A stretch of DNA of 8,218 bases, from contig JBKBMT010000096.1 of NCBI GenBank assembly GCA_046295655.1, forward strand, positions 1 through 8,218, given 5' to 3'. Position 1 is the stretch's first letter, and the number at the start of each line of letters is the position of its first letter. A program made the position numbers and the translations under genes. Below the pieces are notes generated by a model. It had not been told where the DNA came from and searched no databases. It saw nothing but the letters and a program-made list of their open reading frames with translations. The stretch comes from JBKBMT01 sp046295655 (GTDB lineage Bacteria; Pseudomonadota; Alphaproteobacteria; Rhodobacterales; Rhodobacteraceae). This document shows, one piece after another, positions 5,333 through 8,218 of the stretch.

Positions 5333-6748
5333 TCACGCCTGCGCCAGCACCGCACCCGGGTTCAGTATGCCCGCCGGGTCCAGCGCCGCCTTGACCGCCC
5401 GCATCGCCGCAACCGAGGCCGGGTCGCCGTAGCGTTCGAGATCGGCCACCTTGAGCCGGCCGACGCCGTGTTCGGCACTGACCGATCCGCCCCGGGCATG
5501 GACCAGATCGTGCACGCAGCCCTTTATGGCATCCCGCAAACCCTCGTGCTGCTGGCGGGTTTCGCCCGGAACGGGAAAGACGTTGAAGTGCAGGTTCCCG
5601 TCGCCGAGATGGCCGAAACAGTTGATGCGCCAGCGCCCCAGCCGCGCCAGCGCCGCCTCGGCCTCGGGGATGAACGCCGCGATCTCGGACAGCGGCAGCG
5701 AGATGTCGTGCGAGGATACCGCGCCGATCAGCCGGTTCGCCTCCGGGATCGTCTCGCGCAGGGTCCAGAACTCGGTCCGCTGCGCCTCGCTTGCCGCGAT
5801 CAGCCCGTCGGTGACGAGCCCATCGTCCATCGCGGCGGCAAAGATGTCTTCCAGCACGTCCGCCGGGTTCAGACCCGAAGGCAGGCCGATGTCCAGCAGC
5901 ACCGACCAGTCCGGCGCCGGGTCGAAGGGGCGCCGGATCTGCGGCAGGGTCTCGGCCAGGAAGTCGAAGCCTGTCCTGTGCATCAGTTCGAAGGCCGACA
6001 CGCCGCCCCCCGCCCGGTCCTGCGCGATGGACAGGAGCCGCAGGGCGGCCGCGGGCCCGGCGACCGCCAGCAGCGCCGCCCCGGTCACCCCCGGACGCGG
6101 CACAAGCCGCAGCGCGGCGGCGGTGATGATGCCCAGCGTCCCCTCGGACCCGACCAGAAGATGCCGCAGCGCATAGCCGGCATTGTCCTTGCGCAGCCGT
6201 CTCAGCCCGTGTAGCACCGAACCGTCCGCCAGCACCGCCTCGACCCCCAGGCACAGGTCGCGGGCATTGCCGTAGCGCAGCACCCCCACCCCGCCGGCGT
6301 TCGCGGCCAGGACGCCGCCGACCGTGGCCGTGCCCTCGGACGCAAGCGACAGCGGAAACAGCCGCCCCGCGGCATCGGCCGCGGCCTGAACCGATGCCAG
6401 GGTCATGCCCGCCTCGGCAACCAGCACGTTCTCCTCGGCCCAGACGCCGCGCAGCGCGCGCATCCGTTCCAGCGACAGGATCACCGGCGCCGGACCCTCG
6501 GGCATGATCTGCCCGCCGACAAGGCCGGTCCCGCCCCCCCAGGGCACGATGCCGACCCGCCCCGCCGCGCAGATCTGCACGATGCGCGCGACCTCCTCGA
6601 CGGTTCGCGGCAGGGCCAGGCAGCCCCCCTGCCCGGCCCAGCGTCCGCGCGGTTCCTCAAGATGCCGCGGCTCGGGCGGCCGCACCGCGCCCTCGGGCAG
6701 CGCCGCGGCGAGGGCCGCCACGAAATCCGCATCCGCCGCATTCAGCAT
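5333..6748 (-). CDS. FAD-linked 2-hydroxyacid dehydrogenase (D-2-hydroxyglutarate / D-lactate dehydrogenase family)
   Basis: A 471-residue flavoenzyme of the GlcD/DLD family that oxidises D-2-hydroxy acids to 2-oxo acids and passes electrons to a carrier. The N-terminal FAD-binding domain (about 45-220) has the PP-loop PWGGGTGLVGGQ (69-80), ASEGTATVGG (136-145) and GSEGTLGI (200-207). The C-terminal domain has HDISLP (347-352), CFGHLGDGNLHFN (377-389) and SAEHGVGRLK (424-433). His380, His387 and Glu426 match the metal-ligand pattern of D-2-hydroxyglutarate dehydrogenases, and His427 the catalytic His. No signal or membrane segment is seen, which fits a cytosolic or peripheral enzyme. The start at 6748 is chosen because GGAGGGG (6752-6758) lies just upstream; an extension to 6793 lacks a site. 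D-lactate and glycolate oxidase GlcD are alternatives, and no glcE/glcF partner is adjacent, which favours a single-subunit enzyme. Confidence 0.9.
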   Translation of the reverse strand: MLNAADADFVAALAAALPEGAVRPPEPRHLEEPRGRWAGQGGCLALPRTVEEVARIVQICAAGRVGIVPWGGGTGLVGGQIMPEGPAPVILSLERMRALRGVWAEENVLVAEAGMTLASVQAAADAAGRLFPLSLASEGTATVGGVLAANAGGVGVLRYGNARDLCLGVEAVLADGSVLHGLRRLRKDNAGYALRHLLVGSEGTLGIITAAALRLVPRPGVTGAALLAVAGPAAALRLLSIAQDRAGGGVSAFELMHRTGFDFLAETLPQIRRPFDPAPDWSVLLDIGLPSGLNPADVLEDIFAAAMDDGLVTDGLIAASEAQRTEFWTLRETIPEANRLIGAVSSHDISLPLSEIAAFIPEAEAALARLGRWRINCFGHLGDGNLHFNVFPVPGETRQQHEGLRDAIKGCVHDLVHARGGSVSAEHGVGRLKVADLERYGDPASVAAMRAVKAALDPAGILNPGAVLAQA

Positions 6749-6771
6749 GGTCCCCTCCGCCCGACTGCGAG

Positions 6772-6800
6772 AGATAGGCACGAGCCCGGGCATGGCGCAA
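6772..6800 (-). promoter_or_regulatory. Possible sigma-70 promoter for the FAD dehydrogenase gene
   Basis: On the minus strand TTGCGC (6795-6800) is separated by 17 nt from CTATCT (6772-6777). The -35 keeps the TTG core and the -10 is a partial match. The expected transcript start would lie about 17 nt before the ATG at 6748, leaving room for the GGAGGGG site. It is a weak match, seen by eye only. Confidence 0.25.
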
Positions 6801-6820
6801 GCGGCAGGTTCTGCACGCGA

Positions 6821-7654
6821 TCAGTTCAGGAACGCCGGTTGCAGCACCATGATCGTCGGCCGCGACGGCAGGTCGTGCAGCGACAGTTCGATGTGGTTCT
6901 GTTCCAGCCGCACGACATCGAACCGGTCGCCCAGCCCGGCAAGAAAGACCTCGAGCGACCGACCCGAGAACCAGTGCATCGGCAGCACCACCGACGACCG
7001 CAGCCGGGCAATGACCTGCATCATCGGCTCGACCCCCATGGTATAGCCGCCGTCCACCGGCACCATGACCACATCGAGCCGTCCGATCGCGGCATACTGG
7101 GCCTCGTCGGGTTCGTGATGCAGATGGCCCAGATGCCCGATGCAGAGACCCGCCACCTCGAAGATGAAGATCGAATTGCCGTTCGGCCGGATGCCCATTT
7201 CGCCCTGCCAGCCGCGGCGGATGTCGGTCTGCACATTCCGCACCAGCATCTCGCCAAGGTCCAGCTCGTGCTGCGCCGGGGCGCCGGGTTCGTCCCATCC
7301 CTTCAGCACATGCGGGATGCGCGGATCGGGCCGGTCGGTCCAGTGGGTGCGATGTGCGTTGTTCATCGTGACCACGGTCGGCGCATGATCGGTGGAGCCG
7401 ATGAAGCCGGTATAGTCGGTGACCGCGGACAGGCCGCCCGCGGTCTCGATCAGGAACATCGCGTGGTCGATGAACGAGATCCGCACGCGGTTCTCGCGCA
7501 GCGGCGCGCCGAAGGCGGCGCGGTGCAGGTATTCCACGCCGGGCACTTCGGCCAGGCCGATGCAGTGGCTCGGGATACGGTCCTGCGCCGCGGCCGGAAG
7601 GGCAGCGAGGGCAAGGCACGCGGCGGCGGCGATCCTGCGGATGGCGGACGGCAT
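6821..7654 (-). CDS. Exported metallo-beta-lactamase-fold protein with altered metal motif
   Basis: A 277-residue protein of the MBL-fold (UlaG-like, COG2220-type) group. The Sec signal peptide (RRIAAAACLALAALPAAAQ, about 6-24) predicts periplasmic export; cleavage is likely after AAA or AAAQ. The fold is shown by ISFIDHAMFLIET (59-71) and TDYTGF (79-84), followed by the metal region TMNNAHRTHW (96-105), CIGHLGHLHH (171-180), VMVPVDGG (197-203) and LPMHWF (224-229). Candidate ligands are His101, His104, His174, Asp201 and His227. The usual H-x-H-x-D-H reads N-x-H-x-T-H (Asn99, His101, Thr103, His104), so the first His and the Asp are replaced. The ATG at 7654 follows AGGAGGTG (7661-7668) by 6 nt; the longer in-frame reading to 7885 overlaps the rpsD end and lacks such a site. 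Substrate unknown. It stands apart from the FAD dehydrogenase by 72 nt and from rpsD by about 180 nt, so it is probably transcribed alone. Confidence 0.85.
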   Translation of the reverse strand: MPSAIRRIAAAACLALAALPAAAQDRIPSHCIGLAEVPGVEYLHRAAFGAPLRENRVRISFIDHAMFLIETAGGLSAVTDYTGFIGSTDHAPTVVTMNNAHRTHWTDRPDPRIPHVLKGWDEPGAPAQHELDLGEMLVRNVQTDIRRGWQGEMGIRPNGNSIFIFEVAGLCIGHLGHLHHEPDEAQYAAIGRLDVVMVPVDGGYTMGVEPMMQVIARLRSSVVLPMHWFSGRSLEVFLAGLGDRFDVVRLEQNHIELSLHDLPSRPTIMVLQPAFLN

Positions 7655-7747
7655 GGGCAGCACCTCCTGCCCCAAGGGTAGCGGCCGGGATGCCCCTGTC
7701 ACCCCACGAAGCCGTCCCTCGCGCATCCGTGAACGGCACGAAGCCGA

Positions 7748-7773
7748 AAGGCCGCGGGCGATGCCGCGGCCTT
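7748..7773 (-). terminator. Rho-independent-type terminator downstream of rpsD
   Basis: A perfect 10-bp stem (AAGGCCGCGG, 7748-7757, with CCGCGGCCTT, 7764-7773) closes a 6-nt loop. On the minus strand, the direction of rpsD, the stem is followed by TTCGGCTT, only partly T-rich. It lies about 60 nt after the rpsD stop and upstream of the exported MBL-fold gene. Confidence 0.65.
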
Positions 7774-7782
7774 CCTGTCCCT

Positions 7783-7800
7783 CGCGCCGGGACCGGCGCG
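7783..7800 (-). terminator. Second GC-rich hairpin in the rpsD 3' region
   Basis: CGCGCCGG (7783-7790) and CCGGCGCG (7793-7800) form an 8-bp inverted repeat with a 2-nt centre; in practice this is a 7-bp stem with a 4-nt loop GGAC. It lies between the rpsD stop and the stronger hairpin at 7748-7773, so the rpsD transcript would carry two stem-loops in tandem. It has no T-tract and may protect the 3' end rather than terminate. Confidence 0.4.
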
Positions 7801-7832
7801 GCCGTCCTGCCTGCCCACTGCGGGGCGGCGGA

Positions 7833-8218
7833 TCAGTTCTTGGCGTAATATTCGACGACCAGGTTGGGTTCCATCTGCACCGCATAGGGCACGTCGCCGA
7901 GCGTCGGGGTGCGGACGAAGGTCGCGGTCATCTTGTTGTGATCGACCTCGAGGTAATCGGGCACGTCGCGCTCGGCCAGTCCGACCGATTCCAGCACGAT
8001 CGCGAGCTGCCGCGACCGGTCGCGCACGGCCACGACATCGCCTTCCTGGACCCGGTAGCTGGCGATGTTGACCCGCTTGCCGTTCACCGTGACATGGCCG
8101 TGGTTCACGAACTGCCGCGCGGCAAAGATCGTCGGCACGAATTTCGCGCGATAGACGACCGCATCCAGACGGCGCTCCAGAAGGCCGATCAGGTTCTCGC
8201 CGGTGTCGCCCTTCACGC
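7833..8218 (-). CDS. rpsD: 30S ribosomal protein S4 (5' truncated by window)
   Basis: The last 128 residues of ribosomal protein S4, a primary 16S rRNA-binding protein that nucleates assembly of the 30S body. The S4 RNA-binding domain is plain: ENLIGLLERRLDAVVYRA, then FAARQFVNHGHVTVNGKRVN, with the conserved His-Gly-His-Val and Gly-Lys-Arg. The C-terminal end EPNLVVEYYAKN is typical of S4. The gene runs off the right edge; the GTG at 8214-8216 is an internal Val in the GDTGEN region, not the start. About 75-80 residues are missing. No other ribosomal protein gene is visible, which fits alphaproteobacteria where rpsD often stands outside the alpha operon. Confidence 0.97.
   Translation of the reverse strand, partial: VKGDTGENLIGLLERRLDAVVYRAKFVPTIFAARQFVNHGHVTVNGKRVNIASYRVQEGDVVAVRDRSRQLAIVLESVGLAERDVPDYLEVDHNKMTATFVRTPTLGDVPYAVQMEPNLVVEYYAKN

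Noticed and set aside
4637..6214. A 525-codon plus-strand frame opposite the FAD dehydrogenase and aminotransferase
   Set aside because: Composition is Arg/Gln/Pro-rich with no recognisable motif, and the opposite strand carries well-conserved enzymes with good ribosome sites.
7675..7702. Possible promoter GTGACA-N16-TACCCT before the exported MBL-fold gene
   Set aside because: The predicted start would fall on the edge of the Shine-Dalgarno, leaving almost no leader, and the -10 matches at only three positions.

Overview
The window is a very GC-rich (roughly 70%), densely packed chromosomal segment, most likely from an alphaproteobacterium of the Rhodobacterales type (Rhodobacter/Rhodovulum/Paracoccus-like). 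The grounds are codon bias, the Ala/Pro-rich linker in the pyruvate dehydrogenase E2, the style of the FNR-like regulator and universal stress protein pair, and the set of housekeeping genes. This placement is an inference from protein style, not a database match. I see no insertion sequences, tRNAs, rRNAs, CRISPR arrays or phage genes.

Layout, left to right. (1) Positions 1-924, plus strand: the 3' two thirds of the pyruvate dehydrogenase E2 gene (pdhC), cut by the window edge and followed by a strong hairpin at 933-963. (2) Positions 970-3516, all minus strand and transcribed right to left: a Crp/Fnr-family regulator, a universal stress protein and a 12-helix MFS transporter, possibly one transcription unit. 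(3) Positions 3511-3601: a divergent promoter region with three GGTTCC/GGAACC hexamers 21-22 bp apart. (4) Positions 3602-3967, plus strand: a small degenerate response-regulator-receiver-like protein whose stop codon nearly abuts the next gene's. (5) Positions 3973-6748, minus strand: a FAD-linked 2-hydroxyacid dehydrogenase, a small secreted protein of unknown function, and a class IV (branched-chain type) aminotransferase. (6) Positions 6821-7654, minus strand: an exported metallo-beta-lactamase-fold protein with an altered metal motif. (7) Positions 7833-8218, minus strand: the C-terminal two thirds of ribosomal protein S4 (rpsD), with two tandem hairpins behind it.

How they fit together. 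Most of the window is central metabolism (PDH E2, aminotransferase, FAD dehydrogenase) and translation (S4). The most interesting part is the regulator locus at 2242-3967. The FNR-like protein keeps three of the four [4Fe-4S] cysteines of E. coli FNR at matching positions but has proline at the third, and its recognition helix lacks the FNR residues that read TTGAT. It sits beside a universal stress protein and is divergent from a pseudo-receiver with Glu at the phospho-Asp position. This looks like a small redox or stress control locus. I do not see a clearly new multi-gene system such as a defence island or biosynthetic cluster.
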